Part shown: piece after piece, positions 1 to 9,323 of the stretch | Position numbering within the stretch: position 1 is the stretch's first letter | Layout: each line of letters opens with the position of its first letter | NCBI GenBank assembly: GCA_005191425.1 | Contig: SUPR01000008.1 | Span: 1 to 57,589 of the forward strand | Reading direction: 5' to 3' | Length of the DNA stretch: 57,589 bases | DNA from: Candidatus Helarchaeota ASGARD archaeon Hel_GB_B | Lineage (GTDB): Archaea; Asgardarchaeota; Lokiarchaeia; Helarchaeales; HEL-GB-B | Position numbers and translations under genes: made by a program | The notes under the pieces: model-generated | Databases searched by the model: none | What the model saw: only the letters and a program-made list of their open reading frames with translations | What the model was told of the DNA's origin: nothing

Positions 1-946
1 CAATATAATAGTCTTTAATTAAATTTTTTATAATCTCTAGCCTTGTATTATGCCCGAGTTTTGGCCCCAAGCCTCTTGGACATGGATGTTTAAATAGGTA
101 CCGCTCTGTAAGTGCATCAATTGGGTCTTTGTTTTCGTCTACATTCATGGCGAAATATTTTAGTCCGAAACAGTTATAATCTGATACTACAATTGAATTC
201 TGGTCTTCAATTAATTTAATATATTCGGGGTCGTCTATTTCACTACCAATAATCATAATTCTTGGTAAATTTTCAATCCCTTTTTTATCATCTAGTTTTT
301 CTAAGAATGATTCTAGCTTTTTATTAAACTCCTCTTTTGGATAGACCATAGCAGCTCCTAAAATTGAAACAACTTCATGCCCCCAGATTTTAGGTGCCTC
401 AAGTTTTCTAAAATCATATAATTTTCTTAATAGATCTCTGGTCCTATTATATGTTCTTATTACTGATCTTAATTTATCGTCTGTTATGTCGACTCCAAAA
501 TGCGCTTCAAGACTTTTTTTAAATTTAATAATCTCTTCTTTAAACCATTTAATTGCTGTCTGGTCCCCAAGGTGAGGTATACTCATAAATTGAACAAATG
601 GTGGACTTTTTTTAAACCTCCAATTGTCGCTCATTCGTCTCATATGGTCACAACTATTGCAAAATACTACTCCTTCTAAAAAATCATAGTCATTATGAAA
701 AACTTTATCTAAAACATTCCTTGAAAAACTACAATTTAAATTAGTCATATATCCATCGGCTAAAGTAGTATCATTATGTCCATATGGAATAATTCTTATT
801 GGTAGAACTCCTGCTGCATAAATAATTTCTTCTGGTATTAAAGTACAGATATATCCCACAACTTTTTTTCCTTTTTCAATATTTGTATTAATAAATTCAT
901 TTGGTACATTTTTATATGAACTAGTAAATTCTTCAATTAAGCTCAT
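1..946 (-). CDS. BcrC/HgdB-like 2-hydroxyacyl-CoA dehydratase or benzoyl-CoA reductase subunit (partial, 3' end off window)
   Basis: I translated this by hand from the minus strand. It starts MSLIEEFTSS at an ATG ending at 946 and stays open to base 1, so the C-terminus is missing. It has the same plan as the intact 378-residue protein at 32236-33372: an early GYICTLIPEEIIYAAGVLPI segment, then NLNCSFSRN, then FCNSCDHMRR. These are the conserved regions and cluster cysteines of the HgdB/BcrC/FldC family. Members of this family carry a [4Fe-4S] cluster and receive low-potential electrons from an HgdC/BcrAD-type ATPase. Compared with 32236, the second cysteine of CSFVRC is replaced by Asn here (CSFSRN). 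A BcrB-like partner would be expected beyond the left edge. The family is secure; the substrate is unknown. Confidence 0.85.
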   Translation of the reverse strand, partial: MSLIEEFTSSYKNVPNEFINTNIEKGKKVVGYICTLIPEEIIYAAGVLPIRIIPYGHNDTTLADGYMTNLNCSFSRNVLDKVFHNDYDFLEGVVFCNSCDHMRRMSDNWRFKKSPPFVQFMSIPHLGDQTAIKWFKEEIIKFKKSLEAHFGVDITDDKLRSVIRTYNRTRDLLRKLYDFRKLEAPKIWGHEVVSILGAAMVYPKEEFNKKLESFLEKLDDKKGIENLPRIMIIGSEIDDPEYIKLIEDQNSIVVSDYNCFGLKYFAMNVDENKDPIDALTERYLFKHPCPRGLGPKLGHNTRLEIIKNLIKDYYI

Positions 947-1937
947 AAAGACACATCGTTCGTTTAAATTATTTGAATAATTTTAAAGAAATCTAAAAAA
1001 TATTTTTGTTTTAATTCCATTTATTTTAATTATTTACATTGTTATATTTTTCTTATTTATATTTATTTGGGTTTAAAATCTTGGATTTTCAATTTTAACA
1101 AAACTGCACCAAAATCGAATTAAAAAAGTACTTTTTTTTAATTGTGAAAATATTGTTAAGTATATTGGATAATTTAAATTTAAAATTGATTATTTAATCT
1201 AAGATATATTGATATATTTGTCTATTAAATATCATAAATTTCTCTAAAATAAATTTGATTTCAAATAATTTTCAATTTATATATCCAAAATGGTTTATTC
1301 CTTAACTTAATTCATATAAATTATTAGAACATACTCTTTTTCTCATTCAAATTTATTTGGAAAGATACATTATTTAACTATTTGAAATACCGATTTTTTT
1401 GAATAATGGACTGAAGATCCCTGAATAAATTAGATAGAAAAACCAAAATTAATCTTAAATTTAATTTCACGATATGACCTATTAAATATATTATTGAAGA
1501 TGACATATCGTAATTTTTGAGATTCTTATTTTTTTTAAAATTTACTATTCCTAATATACAATTATCTAATTAATAGAAAATTCAATAAAATACTTTAAAT
1601 TATGAATATACTCTTAAATATATAAACATTCTACATTTTTCTACTTTAATATTTAATTTTATTATCTATTAGATACGAATATATATGTTTAAGGTTCTGA
1701 TATGTAAAAAAGTATTCATTTTTTACAAGTGATATTATTAGTTAAATAAAACATTTTTTTTTATTTTTCAATAAATTCATTTCCAACTTCTAATCATCTA
1801 ACTATATTTTTTATAATTAAATTGCATTATATCTTCGACTATAAATCGATAGCTTTATATATAATCAATTTTTAAATTATTTATTGACAAACTAAGTTTG
1901 TCATATAATATATAAAAAAATTGAGGTTTGATGAAAT
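947..1937. other. long AT-rich intergenic region upstream of the histone gene
   Basis: Nearly 1 kb with stops in all frames and no gene that I can support. It separates the divergent BcrC-like gene (minus) and histone gene (plus), so promoters for both should lie here. I see an 8-bp inverted repeat, ACGATATG at 1469-1476 and CATATCGT at 1504-1511, with a 27-base loop. The histone promoter and palindrome lie at the right end and are listed separately. Confidence 0.6.
1854..1927 (+). promoter_or_regulatory. histone gene promoter with perfect 19-bp palindrome and Shine-Dalgarno
   Basis: A TATA-like stretch TTTATATATAA lies at 1854-1864. About 25 bases downstream, where archaeal transcription would start, sits a perfect palindrome TGACAAACTAAGTTTGTCA at 1885-1903 (9-bp arms, one central base). 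A second TATA-like run follows at 1903-1916. GAGGT at 1923-1927 is spaced 10 bases before the ATG at 1938. The palindrome over the predicted start site fits an operator for a dimeric repressor. That role is inferred; the bases are seen directly. Confidence 0.55.
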
Positions 1938-2156
1938 ATGGCTAAAGCTCCGAAAGTAATAACTAAAACAGCTCTTCGAAGACTTATGAAAGAAGAAGGT
2001 GGAGCCAATATCGTAGCTGCCGATGCTGTTTTAGCCCTAATGGACTATTTACAGGATCTTGCAACTGATATTACTAAGAAATCCCTTGAATTGGCTAAAC
2101 ATGCAAAAAGAAAGACTATTTCAAAAGAAGATATTAAACTTGCTATTAAAGCATAA
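1938..2156 (+). CDS. archaeal histone (HMf/HTa-like single histone fold)
   Basis: A 72-residue protein with one histone fold filling almost the whole chain. It contains KTALRRLMKEEGGANIVAADA near residues 11-30, the long central helix (VLALMDYLQDLATDITKKSLELAKHAKRKT) and the closing SKEDIKLAIKA. The RKT before the last helix and the Arg-rich first helix are the DNA-contacting features of archaeal histones. It has no N- or C-terminal tail. It would form dimers and oligomers that wrap chromosomal DNA. It stands alone, with its own promoter and a T-rich terminator, and has no co-transcribed neighbour. The start is set by GAGGT ten bases upstream. Confidence 0.96.
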   Translation: MAKAPKVITKTALRRLMKEEGGANIVAADAVLALMDYLQDLATDITKKSLELAKHAKRKTISKEDIKLAIKA

Positions 2157-2168
2157 TTTTAAAAATTA

Positions 2169-2198
2169 ATTTTTTTAAATAATTTTTTTTTTATTTTT
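2169..2198 (+). terminator. T-run terminator after the histone gene
   Basis: Directly after the histone stop lie T-rich runs, including ten consecutive T at 2183-2192 and five more at 2194-2198. Oligo-T on the non-template strand is the known archaeal intrinsic termination signal. It separates the histone gene from the convergent glycosidase gene that ends at 2216. Confidence 0.6.
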
Positions 2199-2215
2199 CT
2201 TCAATAAAAGTCTAT

Positions 2216-4486
2216 TTATTTATATTTCCTTTGAGAGTATTTTTGTCTGTATTTTTTTATGTATTCATCAACAAAAAGCTTATAATTCATCTGAATTTTT
2301 TGGTCGAGTTCCCATTTTACCTCTAATACAAACTCAGATTTTGATGTAAATTCTATTTTGTTATTTTTTATTGGTATTGACTCTGAATTTAACGAAGCTT
2401 TTTGATTTTTAGTAAAAAATGGTAAATGAATAATTATTTTGTCAGGTGAATTCCGAAAAGATGACTTAAAATTTAAAGTTATCATTGAAGAACTCGATTT
2501 AATAGTATAATCTATGATCCCAAAATAAGTATTTGCTTTTTCAATTTTAATTTCCGTTTTAGGTCTAACCCATTCTGGAGATAAAACTGAAATTAAATGT
2601 AAATTATTGTCTTCTTCCCTAATTAACATATTTCTTAAAAGTGTATTATATGCTACCCCAAACCATCCATGAGGTGGGAAATTATAAAATTTCAATATAT
2701 AATTCATTTCATAATCTCGGTCTCCCCATGGATATATTCCCATTTCAAACCCTTCATTACAACTCCCAGTATGTAATAGCATTGAGTAAAAGCAATTTAG
2801 GACTTTTTCTTGGTCTTCTAATATCATAAATGATTGAGCAATCCGTTCCGTAAGATAATGATGTAAATATCCCATCCATGTTGCAAGACCTTCAGCCATC
2901 TTATTGTTATAATAATTGTTTAGAGTATTCACAACGAATTTAGATGATGGTCTAAACAATTTTTGAGGATATATTAATAGTAAATTACCCCAATCGACAC
3001 CACCTTTAACATTAAGACTTGGTGGTACTATGAAATCTCTGTTAGATACTTTAATTAATTGTCTAAGGAATGATTTGAAGAACTTATCATATAATTCATG
3101 ATATTCTTTATATAAATCCAATCTATTTAATTTTTTTGTTAAATAAATAGCTGAATTTAGTCCCATAAGTGCCCATAAATTATGTCCTGTATATCGACCG
3201 ATAATTGATTCATTATCAAATGCACTTGTTGAGGGTAATATTCCTAATTTATCTTTATTAATAGTATTCTTGAACCAATTTATTGCACGTTCAATAACAG
3301 GTAATAACTTTTCTGCTAATTGAACATCATCAGTGAATTTAATATGTTCAGCAAAAGACCATAAGCTTTGACCAAATCCATCTAATTGACCTTTTTGGGA
3401 CATAAAATTCCCGTCTTTTACTTGGTATTTTAATATATTAAAAATTATTCCTTTGGCAATTTCTGGATACCCGAACATATTATACATTCTTATATAAAAA
3501 CTTGAATCTCTAATCCAAAAGTGGTTATATTGAAATCGATTGACCTTTTGAGAAATTTTGGAATTATCATAATCTTGAGTCATAAAATTAAAGATTAAAT
3601 TTGTCTTAGATGTATTTATTACTTTATTTTCGGGTAAAGAAATTTTGATTCCCTTAGAAAGCATCCCGTCCCAAAATTTTTCGAATTCCTTATAAATATC
3701 GTCCCATTTGATATCTTTTAATTTGTTGATAGTGTCCAAATCAGTGATATTAATAGGATAATGTGGAATTTTAATAATAATCTGGCTTTTACTCTTGGAA
3801 TTTAATCTATAATTAAATTCAGAAATAAGTACAATTTTATTTTTGTTAAAATGTGTAAAAGGGGAATGATATTGTTTATGAATATTTTTCCAATATTTAG
3901 AAGGTGTTTCAGAAGTTAAATATAATAGTTTATTTCCACGAATGGCATGATTATTCTCAAACTTATATTTCCATAATTTAAATCTAGTCTGCATCATTCC
4001 ACCATTCATTGCCAGAATTGGGCGGTGTCTTCTTCCATGAAATTTAATCCCTACTGCTATCGAACATTCCTTTATATCATTAGAATTGTTAATACACTCA
4101 ATTTTCACATAATTAATTTGTCTTGATTTTTCTTTGCTGTCTAAATAAAATTGAAATATTTCAAATCGATACTCGACACCATCATTTTTAATATTATAGC
4201 ATACTGCCGGTAAATAGCCCTTTTTTAGCGTCCAAATTCTTTTATTTAAGAGTCTTTTATTGATGAAAAATACATACTCCGCAGCTCCAGTGTACAACCT
4301 TCCTTCAGGTGTGATTTGAGTTGCAAATTTAAAATTAGGCAGACCAATTTGCATGTTCGGTCTGGCAAAAAAAGAAAAAATTTCTCCTTCATCGATTTTT
4401 GGATTGACCATTTTATTCCTAAAAGTAATTATTGGAATAGCCGACAAGATTTTAGTATATATCCAAGTTAATATTTGATGGATCAT
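2216..4486 (-). CDS. putative six-hairpin glycosidase (GH15/amylo-glucosidase-like)
   Basis: A 756-residue protein. The central and C-terminal part has the (alpha/alpha)6 signature of glucoamylase-type enzymes: HFWIRDSSFYIRMYNMFGYPEIAKG around residues 318-342, a DGFGQSLWSFAEH stretch around 367, GILPSTSAFDNE and later WGYLHHYL-like and MGIYPWGDRDYEMNY segments. An N-terminal beta-rich region (residues 30-270) and a C-terminal beta-sandwich-like tail fit the usual GH15/GH63-like architecture. The first 22 residues are hydrophobic and amphipathic; they could anchor the protein, or the start could be the later Met at about residue 26. A role in trimming alpha-glucosides or glycogen-like polymers is inferred; the exact GH family is uncertain. 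The gene is convergent with the histone gene. Confidence 0.6.
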   Translation of the reverse strand: MIHQILTWIYTKILSAIPIITFRNKMVNPKIDEGEIFSFFARPNMQIGLPNFKFATQITPEGRLYTGAAEYVFFINKRLLNKRIWTLKKGYLPAVCYNIKNDGVEYRFEIFQFYLDSKEKSRQINYVKIECINNSNDIKECSIAVGIKFHGRRHRPILAMNGGMMQTRFKLWKYKFENNHAIRGNKLLYLTSETPSKYWKNIHKQYHSPFTHFNKNKIVLISEFNYRLNSKSKSQIIIKIPHYPINITDLDTINKLKDIKWDDIYKEFEKFWDGMLSKGIKISLPENKVINTSKTNLIFNFMTQDYDNSKISQKVNRFQYNHFWIRDSSFYIRMYNMFGYPEIAKGIIFNILKYQVKDGNFMSQKGQLDGFGQSLWSFAEHIKFTDDVQLAEKLLPVIERAINWFKNTINKDKLGILPSTSAFDNESIIGRYTGHNLWALMGLNSAIYLTKKLNRLDLYKEYHELYDKFFKSFLRQLIKVSNRDFIVPPSLNVKGGVDWGNLLLIYPQKLFRPSSKFVVNTLNNYYNNKMAEGLATWMGYLHHYLTERIAQSFMILEDQEKVLNCFYSMLLHTGSCNEGFEMGIYPWGDRDYEMNYILKFYNFPPHGWFGVAYNTLLRNMLIREEDNNLHLISVLSPEWVRPKTEIKIEKANTYFGIIDYTIKSSSSMITLNFKSSFRNSPDKIIIHLPFFTKNQKASLNSESIPIKNNKIEFTSKSEFVLEVKWELDQKIQMNYKLFVDEYIKKYRQKYSQRKYK

Positions 4487-4609
4487 TTTTCTCGGTCAGA
4501 AGTTAAATGAATTAAAATTGAATAGATGTTAAAATATTAAAAATTTTATTTAATTAAATATCTCTTTATTACCTTATTTATTTCATTTAAAAAACATTTA
4601 GGGTTTAAG

Positions 4610-5554
4610 ATGAAAAATTTTGATACTATTTTAAAAATATATTCAGATTTAAAAAACGAAAATGTTAAAGGAGCAAATGAAATTTTATCTATGGCATTAA
4701 CAAGGCTAGCTGGTGCAATTAATAAATATTCTGATGTAAATATTATTGAATTTATAATCGCAAGTTGTAAAAAAATATTTGAAGCACAGCCTTCTATGTC
4801 TCTTTTAGCAAATAGTATGGCATTAATTATTTCAGAGGCTGAAAATCTGTCAAAATTAAAAGAAGATGTTTCACAAATAAAATCGAAAATTATTTTGAAA
4901 ATCGAAGCAATAAAAAGAAGGGAAAAAATAGCAATTCAGAAAATTTGTCAAAATTCTAATGAAATTTTTTATAATAAAAAAAACATATTGACCTATTCCT
5001 TTAGTTCTACAATTTTTAAAGTAATAGATTATCAAAAACAGTTAAATAAAAATTTAAATATTTATATTACGGAATCAAGACCAATAAATGAAGGGATTTT
5101 AGGTGCAAAAGAATTTTCAAAATTATATCCAACTAAATTATTTATTGATGCCGCTATCGGATATATTATAAATGAATATGACATTGATTTAATATTAATA
5201 GGTGCGGATTCCTTTACAAAAAATATGGTCATAAATAAAATTGGGACATTACCATTAGCAATAGTTGCTCATGAATTAGAAATTCCAATCTATGTTTTAT
5301 GTACTTCTTTAAAATATTATTTTGGAGAAGAATTTGGATATACTCTCAAAATTGAGGAAAAACCATATTTTGAAGTTTCAGATATTCAAAAAAACAATTT
5401 GGAAATCAAAAATTTTTATTTTGACAAGACTCCAATTAAATATATAACCGGAATAATTACTGAAACTGGAAAATATGATTTAAAAAATGATAAACTTAGT
5501 TTTTTAAAAGAATTTCCCATAAAAACAATCAAATTACTATATAAAATGATTTAA
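4610..5554 (+). CDS. eIF2B alpha/delta-family protein (IF-2B-like)
   Basis: A 314-residue protein with the IF-2B fold: a helical N-terminal half, then ITESRPINEG (153-162), LIGADSF (197-202) and INKIGTLPLAIVAHE (208-222). The family includes eukaryotic eIF2B regulatory subunits and the archaeal ribose-1,5-bisphosphate isomerase. The segment that carries the catalytic Cys in the isomerases reads ILTYSFSSTI (126-135) here. It has no Cys and resembles the ILTHAYS of eIF2B alpha. The Asp of GAD is present. A binding or regulatory role is therefore more likely than isomerase activity, though this is inference. An AGGG six or seven bases before the ATG supports the start. It has its own promoter region, and malic enzyme follows 84 bases downstream. 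Confidence 0.75.
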   Translation: MKNFDTILKIYSDLKNENVKGANEILSMALTRLAGAINKYSDVNIIEFIIASCKKIFEAQPSMSLLANSMALIISEAENLSKLKEDVSQIKSKIILKIEAIKRREKIAIQKICQNSNEIFYNKKNILTYSFSSTIFKVIDYQKQLNKNLNIYITESRPINEGILGAKEFSKLYPTKLFIDAAIGYIINEYDIDLILIGADSFTKNMVINKIGTLPLAIVAHELEIPIYVLCTSLKYYFGEEFGYTLKIEEKPYFEVSDIQKNNLEIKNFYFDKTPIKYITGIITETGKYDLKNDKLSFLKEFPIKTIKLLYKMI

Positions 5555-5638
5555 ACAAAAAAGAATAAATTATACAAATGATAAATATTGTATTATACAG
5601 AAAATTAAATGTATTTCAATTAGGAATTGTGAAAAAAA

Positions 5639-6988
5639 TTGAAAGAAATAAAAAATAATGATGCAAGAGTCAAAAAAGCATTAGAATATGGGAAAAAATC
5701 AATAAAACTTCATAAATTTTATGGCGGTAAAATTCAAGTTATGCCAAAATGCGCTATAAACGAGTTACAAGATTTCTCGTTATGGTATACTCCAGGAGTC
5801 GCTGATGTCTGTAAAAAAATTGTGGAGCAAAAAGATTTAGTATTTCAGCTTACTAATAAATGGAATGCAGTCGCAGTAGTCACTGATGGAACTCGAGTAT
5901 TAGGACTGGGTAATATTGGGCCAGAAGCTGCAATGCCAGTAATGGAGGGCAAAGCTCTATTATTTAAATATCTTGGTGGAGTAGATGCTTATCCCATTTG
6001 CTTAAATACAGCTGATAAAGAAGAATTTATTAAGACAGTAAAAATTTTAGAACCATCATTTGGCGGAATTAATCTTGAAGACATTGAAAAACCAAAATGT
6101 TTTGAAATATTAGAACGCACGAGGAATGAATTACAAATACCTGTATGGCATGACGACGAGCAAGGTACTGCTGCTATTACTTTAGCTGGGTTATTAAATG
6201 CTATAAAAGTTGTAGGTAAAAAAAAGAAGGATGTATCTATTGTTTTTTTTGGAGTTGGAGCCGCAAATGTGGCAATTTCTAGAATTTTATTTAAAGCCGG
6301 TTTTGACCCCAAAAAAAGTATATTTGTCGATAGTAAGGGTATTTTATCTAAATCTAGAAAAGACCTTGAAAAATCCAAATCATATAAATGGAAAATTGCA
6401 TTACAATCAAATTATGAAGATCGAGAGGGCGGGCCTGAAAATGCATTTGAAGGGATGGACATTGCAATTTGTGTTTCAGCATCGGGTCCTGATGTTGTAA
6501 AAAAGAAATGGGTTGAATCAATGGCTTCAGATTCAATTATATTTGCATGTGCAAATCCTATTCCTGAAATATGGCCTTGGGAAGCCAAGGAAGCCGGTGC
6601 AAAAATTGTAGCTACTGGGCGTTCTGATTTTCCCAATCAAGTAAACAATAGTCTCGGATTCCCTGGAATATTTAGAGGGGCACTTGATGTTCGGGCCAAG
6701 ACAATAACTGATGAAATGTGTATAACAGCAGCTGAAAGCTTGGCATTTACAGCGGAAGAGAAGGGAATAAATGAGAATTATATAATTCCAAAGATGGACA
6801 ACATTAATGCATTTATCAATGAAGCTGTAAACGTTGGTCTGAAAGCCATGACTCAAAATATTGCTAGAATAAAATTGGACAAAGATGAACTTCTTCAAAT
6901 TGTTTCTGATAATATTATAAAAGCAAGAAATTCAACAAAAGAATTAATGAAGAGTGGGCTTATTTCAGAAAAAAATCTCTTGAATTAA
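5639..6988 (+). CDS. NAD(P)-dependent malic enzyme (oxaloacetate-decarboxylating)
   Basis: A 449-residue protein that aligns along its length with short prokaryotic malic enzymes. It has [13 protein letters not shown] (catalytic Tyr50), [27 protein letters not shown] (catalytic Lys105), NLEDI and [11 protein letters not shown] for metal and malate binding, FFGVGAAN for the dinucleotide fold, and the C-terminal [12 protein letters not shown] and [26 protein letters not shown] blocks. It converts malate to pyruvate and CO2 with NAD(P)H formation. The start is a TTG with only a distant AGGA about 13 bases upstream, so the exact N-terminus is uncertain, but the reading frame begins close to the usual family start. 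It sits alone and supplies pyruvate and reductant to central metabolism. Confidence 0.93.
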   Translation: MKEIKNNDARVKKALEYGKKSIKLHKFYGGKIQVMPKCAINELQDFSLWYTPGVADVCKKIVEQKDLVFQLTNKWNAVAVVTDGTRVLGLGNIGPEAAMPVMEGKALLFKYLGGVDAYPICLNTADKEEFIKTVKILEPSFGGINLEDIEKPKCFEILERTRNELQIPVWHDDEQGTAAITLAGLLNAIKVVGKKKKDVSIVFFGVGAANVAISRILFKAGFDPKKSIFVDSKGILSKSRKDLEKSKSYKWKIALQSNYEDREGGPENAFEGMDIAICVSASGPDVVKKKWVESMASDSIIFACANPIPEIWPWEAKEAGAKIVATGRSDFPNQVNNSLGFPGIFRGALDVRAKTITDEMCITAAESLAFTAEEKGINENYIIPKMDNINAFINEAVNVGLKAMTQNIARIKLDKDELLQIVSDNIIKARNSTKELMKSGLISEKNLLN

Positions 6989-7140
6989 AATTTGTTTCTT
7001 ATAAATCTTAAATAAATACTTTATGTCTAATGGTCTATTATAAAAATATTTTAGAAATTTCTTGTATTTTGTTTATATAATTTGATTAAAGAAATCAGTA
7101 TATTTATAAATTTAATCATTAATAATTTTTATTTACTAAA

Positions 7141-7174
7141 TAATAATTATTCTTGGATAATAATTATTCTTGGA
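7141..7174 (+). repeat. perfect 17-bp tandem duplication upstream of the acyl-CoA synthetase start
   Basis: TAATAATTATTCTTGGA occurs twice, back to back, at 7141-7157 and 7158-7174. Each copy contains the self-complementary core AATAATTATT. The second copy ends in the GGAG that probably serves as the ribosome binding site for the ATG at 7187. It could be a tandem operator or a recent slippage duplication in the leader. Confidence 0.8.
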
Positions 7175-7186
7175 GTTGCGATAAAA

Positions 7187-8926
7187 ATGATAAATGAAGA
7201 TACTGAATGTTTATATGACATCAATGATATTCCAATTTTTGAAAAAGACAAAAGTAAATATATTGAACCGGACCGACCTTGGTTGAAATTAGTGCCTTCA
7301 ACGCTACCAAGTTCTTTAAATATACCTAAAGTTGGAAATTTATATTGTATTTTAGTAAGAGCAGCGACCGATTTTCCCTATAATCTGGCGATTTATGATT
7401 GGGATAGAAACGAAAAATACACTTATATTGAGCTAAAAGATATGGTCGATAGATTAGCAACAGCATTCCACGAAATAGGGATAAGGAAAGGCGATGGAAT
7501 AGCATTATATACAGCAAATGTCCCTGAATTCTATATAATATTATTTGCTACTTTAAAAATCGGAGCAATTCTAATACCAATAAACCCATTATTAAAATAT
7601 CGTGAAATAAAACATATAGTAACTGATTCTGGTATTATTAAATTAATGATTTGCCATGAAAAATTATGGCGTCAAGTAAAAAAAGTCCATAATGAAATTC
7701 CATTTGAAAAAATTGCAATAATTGATAAGACAAAAGACATCGAAAATTCATACAGTATTGATGAACTAATTGAAAAATATCCACCAAATCCTCCTCATGT
7801 GGACATAGATATTGAGGAAGATTTAGCATTTTTAATGTATACTGGTGGTACTACCGGACTTCCGAAGGGAGTTATGCTCACTCATAGAAATATGTTAGCA
7901 AATGTTTTACAAACTGCATTAAGGATACTTCCATTTGAAGAAGGCTTAGAATTAAGAGGAAAGTGGGCTAATCTAGCTGTGCTCCCATTATGTCATATTT
8001 ATGGTTTGCTTTTAGCTTGCAATACTATTGCTAATGGATATTTAAATATCACTATCTTATTTGATGTAGAAAAAGTAATGAAAGCAATTGAAAAGTTTAA
8101 GATACAAATTTTTTCAGGGATTCCCACTATGTTTACTTTTATAGCAAATCATCCAGATTTTAACAAGTATGATTTATCGTCATTAAAATTAGTTACTTCT
8201 GCAGCTGCAGCTTTGGCACCATCTATCGCTAAAAAATGGAAAGATGTACAAGGAGTTATTCCAGTTCAAGGTTATGGGCTGACTGAATGCTGCCCAGCAA
8301 CTCATCTACAACCAATATTCTGGATAAACCCCATAGCTGAATCAATAGGTATTCCACTCGCTGATACTGATGCAAAAATAGTAGATCCAGATACATTAAA
8401 AGAATTACCACCAAATGAAGTCGGGGAATTGTTGATCTGTGGCCCCCAAGTCATGAAAGGCTATTGGAAGAAACCAGACCGAACTGCCGCTGTTCTTATT
8501 AAAGATGAAAAGGATAAAACATGGCTCAGAACTGGCGACCTTGCTAAAATGGACGAAAATGGGTTTTTCTATATAAGTGGTAGGACCAAAGAAATGATTA
8601 AATATAAAGGCTATAGAATCCTTCCTTTTGAAATCGAGAAAACTTTATATGAGCACCCAGCTATCTTAGAATGTGCTGTTATCGGTATACCCGATGATGA
8701 AGTCGGCGAAAAAATAAAAGCTTTTTGCTCAATAAAACCTGAATATAAAGGAAAAATTACCGAACAAGATATAATCGAATGGGCTAAAGAAGAAATGGCC
8801 GGTTATAAATGGCCACGTATAGTTGAATTTGTTTCGTCAATACCAAAGACAGCAGTTGGTAAAGTTTTCAGAAGGACTTTATTGGAAAAAGAACTTGCAA
8901 AATTAAAGAAAGAAACGAATCAATAA
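7187..8926 (+). CDS. AMP-forming acyl-CoA synthetase (long-chain fatty acid or aryl-CoA ligase type)
   Basis: A 579-residue adenylating enzyme. I place the start at the ATG at 7187 (MINEDTECLYDIND), with GGAG 11 bases before it. A longer frame opening at a TTG at 7082 would add a 35-residue Ile/Asn-rich leader across the tandem repeat and is unlikely. Motifs in order: the P-loop YTGGTTGLPKGVMLTH, QGYGLTECCPATH, the LRTGDLAKMDENGFFYISGRTKEMIKYKGYRILPFEIE hinge region and the C-terminal PKTAVGKVFRR with catalytic Lys. It makes acyl-CoA from a carboxylate, ATP and CoA. Chain length or aromatic preference cannot be read from the sequence. In this window it could feed the CoA-thioester enzymes encoded between 25 and 38 kb. 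Confidence 0.92.
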   Translation: MINEDTECLYDINDIPIFEKDKSKYIEPDRPWLKLVPSTLPSSLNIPKVGNLYCILVRAATDFPYNLAIYDWDRNEKYTYIELKDMVDRLATAFHEIGIRKGDGIALYTANVPEFYIILFATLKIGAILIPINPLLKYREIKHIVTDSGIIKLMICHEKLWRQVKKVHNEIPFEKIAIIDKTKDIENSYSIDELIEKYPPNPPHVDIDIEEDLAFLMYTGGTTGLPKGVMLTHRNMLANVLQTALRILPFEEGLELRGKWANLAVLPLCHIYGLLLACNTIANGYLNITILFDVEKVMKAIEKFKIQIFSGIPTMFTFIANHPDFNKYDLSSLKLVTSAAAALAPSIAKKWKDVQGVIPVQGYGLTECCPATHLQPIFWINPIAESIGIPLADTDAKIVDPDTLKELPPNEVGELLICGPQVMKGYWKKPDRTAAVLIKDEKDKTWLRTGDLAKMDENGFFYISGRTKEMIKYKGYRILPFEIEKTLYEHPAILECAVIGIPDDEVGEKIKAFCSIKPEYKGKITEQDIIEWAKEEMAGYKWPRIVEFVSSIPKTAVGKVFRRTLLEKELAKLKKETNQ

Positions 8927-9323
8927 TTTTACATCGGAAAAACAATTTTATTTTAATTTTTTATTCACAATTTTTTATTAAATCTACCCGGAAATAATTT
9001 AATTACCAAAAATTCTTTTAAATATATTCTTTTAATTTTTTTTGATTTATTTTATAATTTTAAATAAATAGTTATGCTCTTTTTCTTATTGACTTATCAA
9101 TAAATATGGGAAATAACTCAAAAATTAATTACAAATATTTAAATCAAGTTCCATTTAATTATAAAAGTGTAAAAAATTGTCGATATATTGTTTAATGAAA
9201 AATAAAAGTTTTAATTTAATATCTGAATAACTTTTAAGGGTTCTATTAGGTAAATTTAAAACTTATAATTTATTTTTGTAAATTAAGTTGACGATACAAA
9301 AATATAGGTAATAAGCGAGTTAT
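8927..9323. other. AT-rich intergenic region before nadB
   Basis: About 400 bases with no supported gene. A 29-codon frame at 9106-9195 lacks a ribosome binding site and looks spurious. The region must contain the nadB promoter; TATA-like runs are too frequent to choose one with confidence. Confidence 0.5.

Noticed and set aside
7082..7186. N-terminal extension of the acyl-CoA synthetase from a TTG
   Set aside because: It runs through a tandem DNA repeat, encodes an Ile/Asn-rich leader unlike the family, and a better ATG with GGAG follows at 7187.
9106..9195. 29-codon open frame (MGNNSKINYKYLNQVPF...) upstream of nadB
   Set aside because: No ribosome binding site, composition is that of random AT-rich DNA, and no recognisable feature; listed only within the intergenic entry.
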